A stretch of 64,000 nucleotides of DNA from Castor canadensis. Lineage: Eukaryota > Chordata > Mammalia > Rodentia > Castoridae. The translations under genes and the position numbers were made by a program. This document shows, piece after piece, positions 47,881 to 60,780 of the stretch. The notes beneath the pieces are model-generated. The model was given only the letters and a program-made list of their open reading frames with translations. It was not told where the DNA came from and searched no databases. How positions within the stretch are numbered: position 1 is the first letter of the stretch; each line of letters starts with the position of its first letter. The DNA lies in contig NC_133398.1 in the NCBI RefSeq assembly GCF_047511655.1, positions 109,632,332 to 109,696,331 of the forward strand, in the 5' to 3' direction.

Positions 47881-49436
47881 AAAATGAACTGTATATCCAT
47901 CTGCACACAGAAAAAAATAAAAATAGATTTTTCACTGGCTGATAACAGTAAAGTATTCAAAGATTTAAAGCACAGGAAGATTTAAACTATTGTTTGTTTG
48001 AAGACAAAGGGACCAGTTGGCAAGGGATGCTATGAGCTTAAGGGAAGAGAATGTTCTTGGCCAAAACCTGCAAGAAATCTGCGAGAAAGCTACCTCAACC
48101 ACAGAAAAATAAATTTAGTCAGAGTTCCTTTATAAAGCATTTCTTTCCCAAACCTTGATTCTGAAGTTTTTAACATTTCCTGCAATAGTCACTTCTTGGG
48201 TATGGTATCAATAAAATCTAATATAAGATAGGGGAATTTTATCAAAATGGTGGAAGATGGAATCCAGCACACATTCATTCAATTTTGTAAACAGGTTTAT
48301 TCAAGCATAATTCATTTAGAAAAAACCAGACAGAAATATCCATCAATGCCAAGATCTCCAAATAATAACTACCTGCCTGGAGGTAAGGCAGAAGCAGCTC
48401 TGATGATTTTTCCTGGAGAGATCATTAATACCACGACTAAAATTTAGTGTCAATTCAATTTTTATCAAGACAAAGCAGACCATCCCTTTAACAGTCTCTT
48501 AAGTAAAACTATATCAAATCTATTATTCTAACAAAGTGTTTCAGTAGAAATTTTAAACAGTAATTTCTTGCTGGGTCATACTGCAAATGAGTGTAAAAAA
48601 AATCCATGCCAATGAGAGGCTGGGGTTAAAAATGAATTTCACTCTTTGTTAAAACAACAACTGAAAATAATAAGCTGTACTTAATTCTTTTGATGTTGTT
48701 TTCTGATTTTTGGATGCTCTAATTTTTCACAGTATGCCAGCCTTAAAACACAAACACCATTGCCATCATCTACACTAGCTGACTAGTCATATAAAGCCTG
48801 CAATTTATACACTGAGAGATCTGTATGTATTTCAATGAAGGTCACACAATTTTCATGGTGTCCTTAAATTTAACTTACATCATGAAAGGTGACATCTAAC
48901 TATAAATGGACAGTATCTCTTCTCAGAAAGCAGTTTTTTCTAAAGATTCTCCACTTTTATTTGCTTTGTGTTAAAAAACCCAACACACAACAACACCCTT
49001 TTCACATTATTCCCATGATAAGCAACAGTTTTTTTCAACTGCAAAGAATAAAATTGGATCTACTGATGGTCTTGTAATATTGATGAGGAATTATTGATTT
49101 TGTGAACAATAATCTATAAGCTACCTCAAGGTTAAGTAATTCAGCAATGTACATTTAAGGTTATTCAATTAAAATATATTTAAGAAACAGAACCACACAT
49201 TGTGAAAGTTTTATACAAAATTACATGTACTATGTCTCAACACTCTATGAAACCAAACTACAAGTTTGGTGAAATGATTACCATGCAGTGCATGTTTCAC
49301 TGAGACATAGTAGTTTTATTTTTAAAAACAAAAAGTATTTCTGCCTTTTAATAATAGTTATTTTGTATATTTCTTCAAAAGGATTCAGATATATCTGGCA
49401 ATATGAGCCTGAAAGAAATGCCAATTGCTCTTTAAA
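47881..49436. other. AT-rich DNA, no gene seen
   Basis: No recognisable repeat or coding region. Confidence 0.5.
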
Positions 49437-49700
49437 ATAAATATTTTAATTTTTTGAAGTCCCATTTGTCCATTCTTTCTCTTAGTTGCTGGGTGGCTGG
49501 GGTTCTACTGACGAAGTTCTTGCCTATACCTATTACTTCCAAAGTGTTTCCTGCTCCTTTCTGTGCTAACTTCAGAGTTTCCGGTCTAATATTAAGGTCC
49601 TTGATCCATTTTGAGTTGATACTAGTACAAGGTAATAGACAATGATCTAGTTTCAGTTTCTTGCAGACAGATAACCACTTTTTCCAGCAACAATTGTTGA
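49437..49700 (-). mobile_element. L1 ORF2 C-terminal fragment
   Basis: The minus-strand frame contains INSKWIKDLNIRPETLKLAQ and GNTLEVIGIGKNFVSRTP, the ORF2 C-terminal region. It joins unrelated DNA near 49700 and has no 3' UTR. Confidence 0.85.
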
Positions 49701-50239
49701 AGAGTCTCAAAAGGCTCAGTTTGAAAACAATCCTTAGTGATCTAAAGTTTGAAGAGAGAAAAAACAGCTCCATGATCACAAAATAAATGGTAAAGGACAA
49801 GCCTGGAGTGGGGGAGATCATTTTGTTCTCAACATCTAAGAAAGATTGACTGGGTTTCTTTTTTTTTCTTATTCAGTTGCTTTGCTTTCTTGATACTTAG
49901 TTTATTGTTTTCTTCCTCATTACTATTTTGTATATGTTCATCCCATATGGTTTGCTTTTCTTGCTTAACTTACTTCTTCTCTCATTTTCCTTTCTTCTTT
50001 TATTATTTATTAATACTTAGAGCTTTAGTAATTTTACAACTTCTAGTTCATCCTATAAGCATCCTAATTTCATACCTTACTAACCTTATTGGGAGTTAAA
50101 TCCATGTTTCCAATATTTACTATTTCATTTAGATATCCAATGTGTTATTGAATACTTCTTGCTATTGTTTTCTCTTCACTTTGTGAAAGTAGTAATCATA
50201 ACCCCAAGAGAAGGCTATTCACTAAAGATATCCACATAA
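49701..50239. other. T-rich DNA, no gene seen
   Basis: Includes a pyrimidine-rich stretch at 49855-50010. No family recognised. Confidence 0.5.
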
Positions 50240-52085
50240 AATTTTAAATAATAATAGAGAAACCTGAAAGACACCTATCCCAATAGATACACACAGGATA
50301 AATATGAAAAATAGAACAGCTAGTTAACATGATTTTTTAAAAGCTGGTAACTCCTCAATAGCCAAATCTAAAGACATTGAAATAAGTGAAATGCCAGAGA
50401 AAAGAATTCAAAAATCTAGTTTCAAAAACACCAATGAACTCAAAGAGGCTTCACAAAAACAGATGAGTAAGAAAGGAATTCAATTCAAGAACTGGATAAG
50501 AACATCAACAACATGGATGAGTAATTGAGTAAAAAGAGCAGTGAGGGAGGTAGCATAAGATCTGAATTCAAATAATACTACAGATTCACATTAACAAAAA
50601 CAACACAGTACTGGCACAAAAATAGACACAGAATTATGCACAGTAGATGAGTCAGAAATAAGCTCAAGCATCTATAGCCATCTGATTCTCAACAAAGGTT
50701 CCAGAAACACATGTTGGAAAAATGATAGCCTCTTCAAACAATAGTGTTGGGGAAAATGGATATACACACATAGAAGAAAAACTATAGATTCCTATCTGTC
50801 ATGCTGTACCAAAATTTATTCAAAATGGATCAAAGGCCTTAATGTAATATGTGATATTTTGAAACTACTAAAAGAAATATATAGGAAAAATATTTCCAGA
50901 TATAGGCATAGGCACAGACATTCTGAATAAACCTCAAGTAGTTCAGAAAATAACAGCACAAATTAACAAATGGTATTACCCCAAAGTGAGAAGATTCTGT
51001 TCACCCAAGCAAAGAATCCATAGAGAGAAGACAGCCTAAGGAATGGAAGAAAATCTTTGCCCACTATTTATCTGACAAAGGATTAATATCAGGAATATAT
51101 AAAAAACTTCAAAATTAAGAACCAAAAGAACAAATATTCCAAAAGAATTGAATAGATAGTAATCATAAAAAAGTACAAATGGGCAATAAATTCATGGAGA
51201 AATGTTCAACAACCTTAGTCTTAAAGAAAATGCAAATCTATACCTAAAGGAACATAATTCAGAGTATAATAGAAACACTGGCACACCATTGTTTGTCGCA
51301 GCACTATTCATGATAGTCAAGCTTTGGAAACAACCCAGAAGCCATATAACTGATGAATGGATCAAGAATATGTGGTATGCCTACACAATGGAGTTTTTCA
51401 GCCACAAGGAAAAATGACTTGTGGTTTGAAGGTAAATGGATGCAATTTGAGGACATCATGCTACGTGAAGTAAGCCATGCTCAGAAAGACAAAGGCCAAT
51501 GTTTTGTTTCATACATGGTAGATAGATTCAAAACATAAACATATTTGCCCAAAACAAGATTGTATACAAACTCATGTTTAGAACCTGTTTGTAATAGTGG
51601 AACTATTCTGTGAAACTCAGGGAAAGAGGAACAGGAAAAGAAATTGAAAGAACATTAGTAAGATCATAAAACGTAACATCTGTGAAGGTAGAGGATACAA
51701 GGATGTGTATTGAAAACTGTTGATAAAGGGGAAATGGGAGGTAAAGTGGCAAGGGACAGTAATGGAAGGGATGGAGTGAAAGTAATGTATACTAACAACA
51801 GGAACATGTAGAGAAATCCCTGTGAACATCAATTTAAATATTAATACTAAAAGACAAAACTGCAAAATGAGTAGCGTGAGGGGAGCAGTACTCGTGGGAG
51901 GGTTAGAATGAATGAAGGTGATTAAGGTGAGGGTGTATAGTTGATGGATTTCATATAAAAAATTATAACAAACAAACACCTTAAAACTGCTTTAAGTGGT
52001 TTGGGAGGGGATTGAGAGGGAGAAATGGAGGGAGAGATGTAACCAATATACAATATAAACATATTTGAAATTCACTATGAATATT
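50240..52085 (+). mobile_element. L1, internally deleted, plus strand
   Basis: 50240-50550 looks like the ORF1 N-terminal region; from about 50560 the sequence jumps to the ORF2 C-terminal third. The frame 51202-51417 has GTPLFVAALFMIVKLWKQP and 51353-51538 has GKWMQFEDIMLREVSHAQK. A 3' UTR follows to about 52085. The RT part is absent. Confidence 0.7.
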
Positions 52086-52129
52086 ACTTGAGATTCACTA
52101 TGAATCCCCCTGTACAACAAATATATCCT

Positions 52130-52870
52130 AATTTTAAAAGTAAATTTGTAAAAAAGGAAATGCCAATCAAAACTACATCGAGATTACATCTCACCCCAGT
52201 CAGAATGGCTATCATTAAGATACAAACAGCAAATGCTGATGAGGATGTGGGGGCAAAAGGACTCATATGCTTTTAGTGGAAATGTAAAATAAAGCAGCCA
52301 CTATGGAAATTAATATGGAGATTTCTCCAAAAAAACCTAAAATAGGTAGCTCAGTGACAGAGCATTTGCCTGGTACAGGTAGGGAACTGGGTTCAATCCC
52401 CAGGACTACAAGTAAACAAAATTCTTCTTGCATAGCATCCAAGTCATGCAGTTAGTATCGGTGCCCAAAATGGAAGAATATATTTTTAAAATGTGGCATC
52501 AGTATATGGTGGAATGTTATTCAGCCATAAAGAAGATTGGAATTATGTCATTTGCAGGAAAATTGTTGGAAATATAGATCATCATATTGAGAGAAATAAA
52601 CCAGACTCAGAAAGGCAAGCATTGCTTGCTTTCTTTCGTATAAAGAATCTAGATTTACAAAAAAAAAACCAAAAAAGACATAAATAGAAGGGAAACTACT
52701 GTTTGGAAGTAGGAACCAGAAGAAGGAGGGAAGAGAGGGTAATAGAAAATGGGTATCTACATAGTAGGAATTAATGAAAATTTTATAGTAAAATTCCCAA
52801 AACTGTTCAAAAAGAAAGGAAATGTGTGGGTGGTTAGCAAGTCCATGAACCATTTTTTTGAAAATAAAGT
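52130..52870 (+). mobile_element. Older L1 ORF2 tail with an ID SINE in it
   Basis: The piece 52165-52276 encodes [12 protein letters not shown] of the ORF2 C-terminus. 52500-52640 has gttattcagccataaagaag and catttgcaggaaaattg of the ORF2 end. A SINE at 52338-52415 lies between them. Confidence 0.75.
52338..52415 (+). repeat. ID-type SINE
   Basis: The string aggtagctcagtgacagagc with atttgcctggta and gggttcaatccccaggact is a clear tRNA-derived ID element with A and B boxes. An A-rich end follows. It is inserted in the L1 tail. Confidence 0.85.
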
Positions 52871-54222
52871 TTGCTTTTGATGAAACTGACTCCTCATGTA
52901 GCTGTAAAAATATTCCATTAGTTTAAAGTATAATATAAAGCCTTATTTTATTAGTATAATTTCAAGTGACTAATTATCAAGGACAATTTTTTCTTCTAAA
53001 AAACATAGATGCAGCATTTTTTTGTGTTATATTGTGGTTGAACAAAGATGTGTATCTCCTCCTAGTTATTTGAAAATCATAAATCCATATTATAGGAAAG
53101 TGATATTTAATTATGTAAAAAAGATGTCCACTTTTCTTTACTACATGCTCCCACATCTTCCTACAATAAGAATTGCTTCATATGCAATTAGTAAATACAT
53201 TAATAGCTTAGTATCATATCACCAAGACGCAGATGCTGAATGCTAAGTTTAGCAATATAGGCAAAGGGAAAGAACATGAGGTGCAATCCAATCCACCACA
53301 TGATCTTCATGGTTTAATCTAATCTTAAACTCTGTTTTGGAAGAACCTATGCACAGTTCTCTCTAAATATTGAGGGGAAAGAACCAGACACAAGACAAGG
53401 AGCCAATGCCCTCCATCTGTGCTGCAAGTTCTGCTCCAGCTTTTAACCTCATCTTCATCTCTAATTCCTGAATTTAATTTTCTTCTATCCTTGTTTAAAA
53501 CATTTAGTTGTTTCGTGACTTTGTGTTCTTTTCCATCAAATAACTGTCAGAATTTTTTTGCAAAGGTCAATGTTTATTGTAATGTTTATTCGTGTGGTAA
53601 CATTTAAATGTGTTAGATTTTTACTTTTATAGTCATTGTTTTGGTTTCAGATTGTGACCAGACCTACTTCTATTCACAAATACACTTCTACTAAAAAGTG
53701 TTTTCAACAAATACATACATAATTCTAGGTCAGCAGCTGTAATTTTTAAAACATTTGATTAAAAAGTTGTAAAACAATTTCAAAAAGCAAATTCCACCAA
53801 AAATCTGAAATAATTTTTATAATTTCAAAAGATAAAATTTACATATACAAATTAATCTTATAAACTGATAATTGATTGAGAACAAATGATGACATTACCC
53901 CCAATTTACTAAATTTACATAAACTCACTTTATGGAGAACTAATATACAGGCTGACTATTTTTGATATCTTAACTACATGAACATAACTGAGAATTTAAG
54001 AGTAACAAAGCATAGATTATAGAAAGCTTGTCTAATAGCTAATTATTGAATATTGACATACTACATATGTGTGTATGCATATATATGAATTGCATTTTCT
54101 ATTAATTTTACCTAATTTATTAATGTAAAATTTATTATATGTTTTATTTTATGGCATAGGGTAGAGATTTTTAAATAACTTATGTTCAGTGCAGATTTTG
54201 GGCACTAAATCATTATATCTTT
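52871..54222. other. AT-rich DNA, no gene seen
   Basis: No recognisable repeat or coding region. Confidence 0.5.
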
Positions 54223-54603
54223 AAAAACCAATCCATTAAAAGGGGACCAGGAACTAGAGAAAAGGTTAGATCCAAAAGAATTAACATAGAAGGTAACACA
54301 CATGCACAGGAAATTAATGTGAGTCAACTCCCTGTATAGCTATCCTTATCTCAACCAGCAAAAACCCTTGTTCCTTCCTATTATTGCTTATACTCTCTCT
54401 ACAGCAAAATTAGAAATAAGGGCAAAATAGTTTCTGCTGGGTATTGAGGGGGTGGGGGGAGAGGGAGGGGACAGAGTGGGTGGTAAGGGAGGGGGTGGGG
54501 GCAGGGGGGAGAAATGACCCAAGCCTTGTATGCACATATGAATAATAAAATAAAAAAAAAACTGCTCAAATTACAATCCAGCTGAAAAAAAAAGCAATCC
54601 ATT
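54223..54603 (+). mobile_element. 5'-truncated young L1 with target-site duplications
   Basis: The L1 part is 54238-54560, nearly identical to 16525-16860. It is flanked by aaaaaccaatccatt (54223-54237) and aaaaagcaatccatt (54589-54603), a 15-base duplication with one difference. Between the first A-run (54552-54561) and the second (54585-54593) lie 23 unrelated bases (54562-54584), as expected of a short 3' transduction. Confidence 0.85.
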
Positions 54604-57114
54604 CTTCAAGAACATATCAAATGTATGATGTAAACATTTGTAAGAATGTCATAAGTAAGAAAAGTAAAGAGAAAACGAAAATAATTGTTTTTCAGATAAG
54701 CTTTTTTAAAAACTAAAACAAAACACTCCCCAAAAAATCCTCAGCAGCCAAAATGATTTGCCATTGAAATGATTAATTTCTAGTTTATAATAGGTTTTAT
54801 TTTCATGCCTTGCTGTAATGCATTCATTTCATACCCAATGTGCACCATAGTTAGCCAGAGACTCTCTTATAAAGACTAGGCAGTTACATTTAACCTATAT
54901 TTTGAGCTATATCAGCATGACACCGTATAACTGGAAAATACTAATATAATGTAAAAATAAAATGTGGACAGAATCTATTTCAGGTATCTAATGAAAACAG
55001 ATTATTGCTTTAATAATATGCATAATTTTGATCTGCTAAATGTGCATAGATGGACAGTATCTATATTGGTTGAAGTAAATTCCCAAGAATTGGCATGGCA
55101 TTAGTCTTTGCTTTTATATATTTTTCACTAAATTATTCAAAATAGAGAATGAATGTGGGAGGATGTTTTAAATAGGAATAACAACAGGAAGCTTAATCCC
55201 TCTTTTTGGTGCACTGTACCATAAGTCAACTTTTAAATGGAGAAATGCTTTTTTTTTAAATCTGTGAAACTAAACAATTTATTGCAGGATTACAGTATGG
55301 ATGGGAAATTCACGGTAGGAAAATGAGTCTTCAGTGTGATCATAATTGTGTGAAATCTGGTTTAGTATTAGTATTTATTAATTTAACAAAGGAGTTACTG
55401 AATCTCTAGAATGCAGAATGGAAGAAAACAAAGCCCAAGTTCTTGGTATTCTTTAGCAGGTAAGAATTATATGCTTTCAGAGCCCAGTAATTCGTTCCAG
55501 AATTTTTTCTTTTACAGTATTGGAAATGCTTGATATTGTCCCTTAACTTAATGATGAAGGATTTTAGTAGACTTTGTATTTTATTTGTATCCCTAAGACT
55601 TTCTGAGTCATATAAAACGACAAGTATTTCTAGAATGAATAAATAAGAGAAAAATTAAAACTGTTGAATGAATGATAATATGTCCATTAAAGATAACAAT
55701 GTGTGTAATTTTAAAATGTCAAGATTGAGTATTTTGTTTGATAAATGTGTACTTTATTCCTATTGAGTTTTGGTAAATATGGACCATATATAATTCAGGA
55801 GTATTAATTTTCTCAGTACATTTTCATGTATATATAGTACAACTTCAGTGTCAGTAATATAGAAAGTCTTTATCCCCCCAAGTATGTCAAAAGCTCCAGC
55901 TTTTGGTAAAAGGAATGTGTAATAGGTATAGATATTCTGGAAAATGTTTCACAGTTTCTTAATAAACTAAACATGTTTTATTATAAGACTGTGGAATTAT
56001 AGTCTGATTTTTATCCCACAGAAATGGAAACTTATATTCACAGAACAATCTGTGCATCAATGTAATCAGAACCTAGATTAAGAAACAATTACCATATCTG
56101 TGGGAGACTTATTTGTAACCTATAACCTCTCCGTGAGAAATTTGATTATTATTTGGTTATATATGCTTATTAATTTGATCAGTCCCACTACGTGTAAACA
56201 ATGTCCCATTAAATCTGTTTCCCTTCTGATATCCCCTTGGGGTCTCAATGCATATGCAAGGACCCTAATAACTGAGACCTGGTGTTGCATCTCATGTCCA
56301 TAACCTGTGCTGTATAAACACCCTCATTTCATCCTCCTTTCAACTTAGGCTTCACCATATCACTGCCTCCATTTACCTTCCTGTGAACATAAATGAAAGT
56401 AGTTGATGCTCTTGAGCCTTACCTAGACACTCCTAACACATCTGAAGTGCACAGAAATCCAAACCATATCATCTTCCTTTCAGAATAGGGTGGTGATCTA
56501 CTATTGATAAAAGAGCACAGAATATCAGGATTGCAGTCCACCCAGAACACTGCTGGCATCTCACACAATGCAAAGTGAACTTGACCCTTTCAGCTAATGC
56601 AATAGAAAAATCACTTGGCCAGGCATAGCTAACATTTTTTCCTCATTGATACCTTCTTGACCACACCTGTGCTCTTCCTATTCTCTTAAGCAGCTTCCCT
56701 CTGTCTGCTGTTTCTACATTCAATCCACCTCACATTCTGGACCCTGTGTGCTTTGACAAAGAAACTCTCACTACTACTTCCTCCAATCAACATTCCCTTC
56801 ACCTTCTTGTCACAATGGCAGTTGGCAATTAGCTTCTTCATTCTAGTTTTTCTCAAAATACTTTATAACTAAACATTGAAAGCATAAGTCTAAGTTATGC
56901 TTAATTTCCAATGTTGCCTTTGTTTATCTATCATTCTTTCCTTCGGAAAGTAGTCTTGTTTCTTTATGATTCCTGCCCCCCCAACTTCAGTACTTTCCTG
57001 TGCCTTTTAATTATTGTTAAAGAAGCTTTCTGTCAGACTGTACAGAATTTGAAAGCTAAATTATGTCTTACTTTCCCCCTACACACTGGCCCACATTTTG
57101 TTCTCTTTTTAATT
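54604..57114. other. AT-rich DNA, no gene seen
   Basis: No recognisable repeat or coding region in about 2.5 kb; the short open frames lack domains. Confidence 0.5.
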
Positions 57115-57640
57115 AGTGTATATTAATTGAACAAAAAGTTTCATTGTAATTTTTCCATACATGCATATAATGTATTTTCATCAATTTCACCACCTCTATT
57201 GCACTTTCATAACCCCTCTCCATCCTTTTTGAATAATTTTAAGGGATTTCATTGTTCTATTTTCATACATGTATATAAAGTACTTCAATCATGTTTACTT
57301 GTTGACCCTCTCTTTTCAGCATACCCCTCCTTCACAAACAGTCCCTCTGGTTTATATTTCTGTTAATTTTTTAGATCTAGAGTCTGCATATGAGTGAGGA
57401 AATGTGATTATTTGTCTGTCTCAGTTTGGCTCATTGCACTTACCATAATGATTTCCAGTTCCTTCCATTTTCTTGGAAGTGGCATAATTTCAGTCTTCCT
57501 TAGGGCTGAATAATATTCCATGTTAGTCTATTTTCTTTACCCAATCATCAGTTGATGCACACTGTACACCCAGGCTGATTCCATAGTGAATAGTGTGCAT
57601 ATAATAAAGATACCTGACACACTTTGCTGACTTCAATTCT
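57115..57640 (-). mobile_element. Old L1 3' end
   Basis: On the plus strand, catacatgcatataatgtat, then the pyrimidine-rich part, then gagtctgcatatgagtgagg, tttggctcattgcacttac and gggctgaataatattccat are the reverse complement of an L1 3' UTR and ORF2 tail. Confidence 0.7.
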
Positions 57641-59170
57641 TAAGTGTAATTTCTAACATAACATAGCCATTTAATAGCTGGAAAGTATCCTATTCACTGA
57701 ATCCTTCCATATCCATTCTTCACATGGCTGCACACATATTTCTGAAAACATGATTTCCTACATCATCTCTCTCTAATATCACATTGTTTCTGCATTTCCT
57801 TTTCATCTACTCTCACAATTTGTAGTTTTCAGCTGTATATATTCTCCTTCTCCTCCTCCTCCTCCTCTCCTTTTTCCTCCTACACTTTCTCTGTCTTCTA
57901 TATGTTCTCTATTTTTCTACTTCATATTCATATTAATCTTTTCTTTTTTCTAGATTACACCTTAGGTTAATTTTGGCCTCATTCCTTCACTTGCTTTCTA
58001 ACTTTCCAGCTATGGCTATTTAGTTCATTACTCCAGCATCATCATCACACTGTTCATTTTTGGAACTCTTCTGGGCAAACTCTAGTCATGGAAAACTCCA
58101 AATATCCATTCACTTTGTTTATTTGAAGCTATTGAATGCCACCACAGTAAACCAAATAGCTGTTAGATTGCTTCCACCATAAAATTTAAGTGCTCAACCT
58201 CAGGATTGCCCTCAATATTTTAGGACAAACTTCTATTTCCTCCATCATCTCTTTTTCTCATTTTCAACAGCAGCTATTTCAAAATTTTCCAATCACTTTA
58301 AACTTCTGACCTTACAAACTCTCCTGTTAACACATAGCAGATAACCTTACTTTCAACTTACCTAGAAAATGGATACCAATTTCTTGCCATTAGACTTACA
58401 AATGCACTCATATTGACACTGTTAAATATACTTGCTGTGGCCTATCTTTCAGTGATGTATGAGATGCTATCCTCTTTCTAGAAATTTAAGAAATTAAAAA
58501 TTTTAATAGTCTTTGTAGTTTAAAATATCACCAACCGCTATACAAGCATAGGTACAAACTCAATTCATTCTCTTATCACAATAACATGTGATTAATGTTT
58601 CTTGGTTAAAATTCACTTTGGGAATAATGGTATAAATTCATTATAGGTACGTTTGGTTAAATTATAAAAGAACTAAGAACTATTTATAATTTAACAAAAT
58701 TTTTTCTGCAATATGATCAATGGTCACAACAGATAGTAGCTATTTAGGAAAATGTTATTTTCCTTTTGCAAAATAAGCATAAATATTTATGGATGGAGAA
58801 ATGCTAACGACTGATAAAGCTATATAAAAGTCATATACATATTCTATATGTACTAGATAATTAGTATTTTGGTATCCATATTACTATACCTCTGTTTTAT
58901 CTTATTTATCATATCTAGAAGAAATCATTGATTTGAATATAATCAATGATTTACTACTTACTACCTTGCATGTCATTGTAATATAGGTTCTATTCTAAAA
59001 GGTCCATTGAAATGTGTCATTTTCTTATTGATATACCTTGCTTCAATCTTATTTATTCTGCAAGTTGGTTATAAGTGTGACAAATAGTGAAATTGCCATT
59101 GTTAACTGTAGCCAGGAGGAAAACATGTTTATTTAATTTTTTTCTTGCTAAGAAATAGCTAATGAAGTTT
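57641..59170. other. AT-rich DNA with a CTC tract, no gene seen
   Basis: A short (CTC)n tract lies at 57842-57880. Otherwise nothing recognised. Confidence 0.5.
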
Positions 59171-59173
59171 GTC

Positions 59174-59207
59174 TGTACTAGTTAGGGTTCTCCAGAGAAA
59201 CAGAGTC

Positions 59208-59260
<53 letters not shown>

Positions 59261-59400
59261 TGTGTGTATAGAGACAAAGAGACAGAGACAAACAGAGACT
59301 GAGAAAAGTAAAGATTTAAAGAATTATCGCAGAGAATTGTAGGGAGTTGCAAAATGGAAATATGGCACCAGAACTGCAGGATGGAGATTCATAAAAGCAT
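59174..59400 (+). repeat. Interspersed repeat head with (AG)n and (TG)n
   Basis: The opening gtactagttagggttctcc with agagaaacagag is the start of a common medium-reiterated mammalian repeat (LTR-like; subfamily not identified). An (AG) run of about 24 units occupies 59211-59258, followed by a short (TG) run. Worn repeat sequence follows to about 59400. Confidence 0.6.
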
Positions 59401-60239
59401 ATTTTTTTCATTCTTAGTCAAAAGTCAATCTTAAGGAAAATTCTTTATTTCTAAGAGAAAGTTAGTCTTTTCCTACTAAGGCTTCCCATTTAAAGATGAA
59501 GAAAAGCTTGCACATCACTCAGGATGATCTTTATTTCAGTGTCCATTGACTTCAATGTGATTTATATCTAAAACTTCCTTTATAGAAACACTCAGACTGT
59601 TGATTGATTAGACATCTAAGCATCATTGTGTAGCCAAGTAAACACATAAAATTGCCACCAAAAATGTTAAATTCTTTCATATTTTCTGTAAAAGTTATTT
59701 CAATACAGACAGTTTGAATGAATGGGAGTTATTTCAGCATATATTTATGCTATTACTGTAAACAGAAATCCCATCATTTCTTTTACAGATTCTTTTATTT
59801 GTAATGTTGAATGAGATGATGTCACTTCCTTATTTGTCCACATTTGTGAGAATTACTATATTCACAATTTAGTAGGTATATTTTTCTATCAGTGCTAACT
59901 GAATAGAGAATTAGCAAAGACCAATCATTTGGTAGGAAAAGAACTGTGTGTGTACAATATTTGGCAAGTTGTAGAAATGAATCAGGAAGAATTAAGTTCT
60001 TTTCCATTTGATTCTCATTTGTATACAGAAAAATATATTATTTTTCTGAGTTCAGTATTTTGTTATAATTTGAATTAGATCTCTAAAGTAATGGGGTATA
60101 CGCTCACATCAAATTCATTCAAGTTACCAATGCAGCAGTTCAACATATATAACTCTTTAAAATAGCATTTTTACAGGCAGGAACATAAGATTGACAACAC
60201 CACAAAATTAAGTTACAGACATATCTAAAAAATGGAAAA
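59401..60239. other. AT-rich DNA, no gene seen
   Basis: No recognisable repeat or coding region. Confidence 0.5.
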
Positions 60240-60780
60240 TAAGCATAAATTAATTGTACAAAGAGGCTTCATTGTGATATATCCATACATGCATGCAATG
60301 TGCTTTGATAAAATTCACCCCTCTAATATTCTTTCTTAACTTTCCTCCCTGCTCTCCCCTTTTAAAAAGTTTTTAGTGGGTTTAATTATATTGTTTTCAT
60401 ATTAATTATATACATATAAATTGTTTATTATATAGATAAGAATATTGTTTATTATAATATGTAAACTATTAATATGTTGTTTATATATCAATTATATATG
60501 TAAGATATTTCATTATACTCATACATCACTCTCTACTCTCCCCTTCCACTTTCCTGTTACCCACTTTTACAATTGTACCATATTATTATTATTATTATTA
60601 TTTACGTCTAGATTCTGTATATGAGTGAAAAGTGTGATATTTGTCTTTCTGAGATTGGCATACCATGCTCAACATGGTGATGTCCAGTTACATTCATTTT
60701 CCTGCAAGTGCATAATCTCATTTTTCTTTACTGAATAATGTTCCATTTTGTATATGTAAATTTATTAAAATAGACTAGAA
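60240..60780 (-). mobile_element. Old L1 3' end
   Basis: Plus-strand words catacatgcatgcaatgtgc, attctgtatatgagtgaaaa and ttactgaataatgttccat match the reverse of an L1 3' end, as at 57115-57640. An (ATT)n run lies at 60580-60603 and TA-rich DNA at 60395-60510. Confidence 0.65.

Noticed and set aside
51617..51979. Minus-strand frame of 120 codons, hydrophobic
   Set aside because: It is the antisense of an L1 3' UTR on the plus strand; the hydrophobic look comes from T-rich codons.
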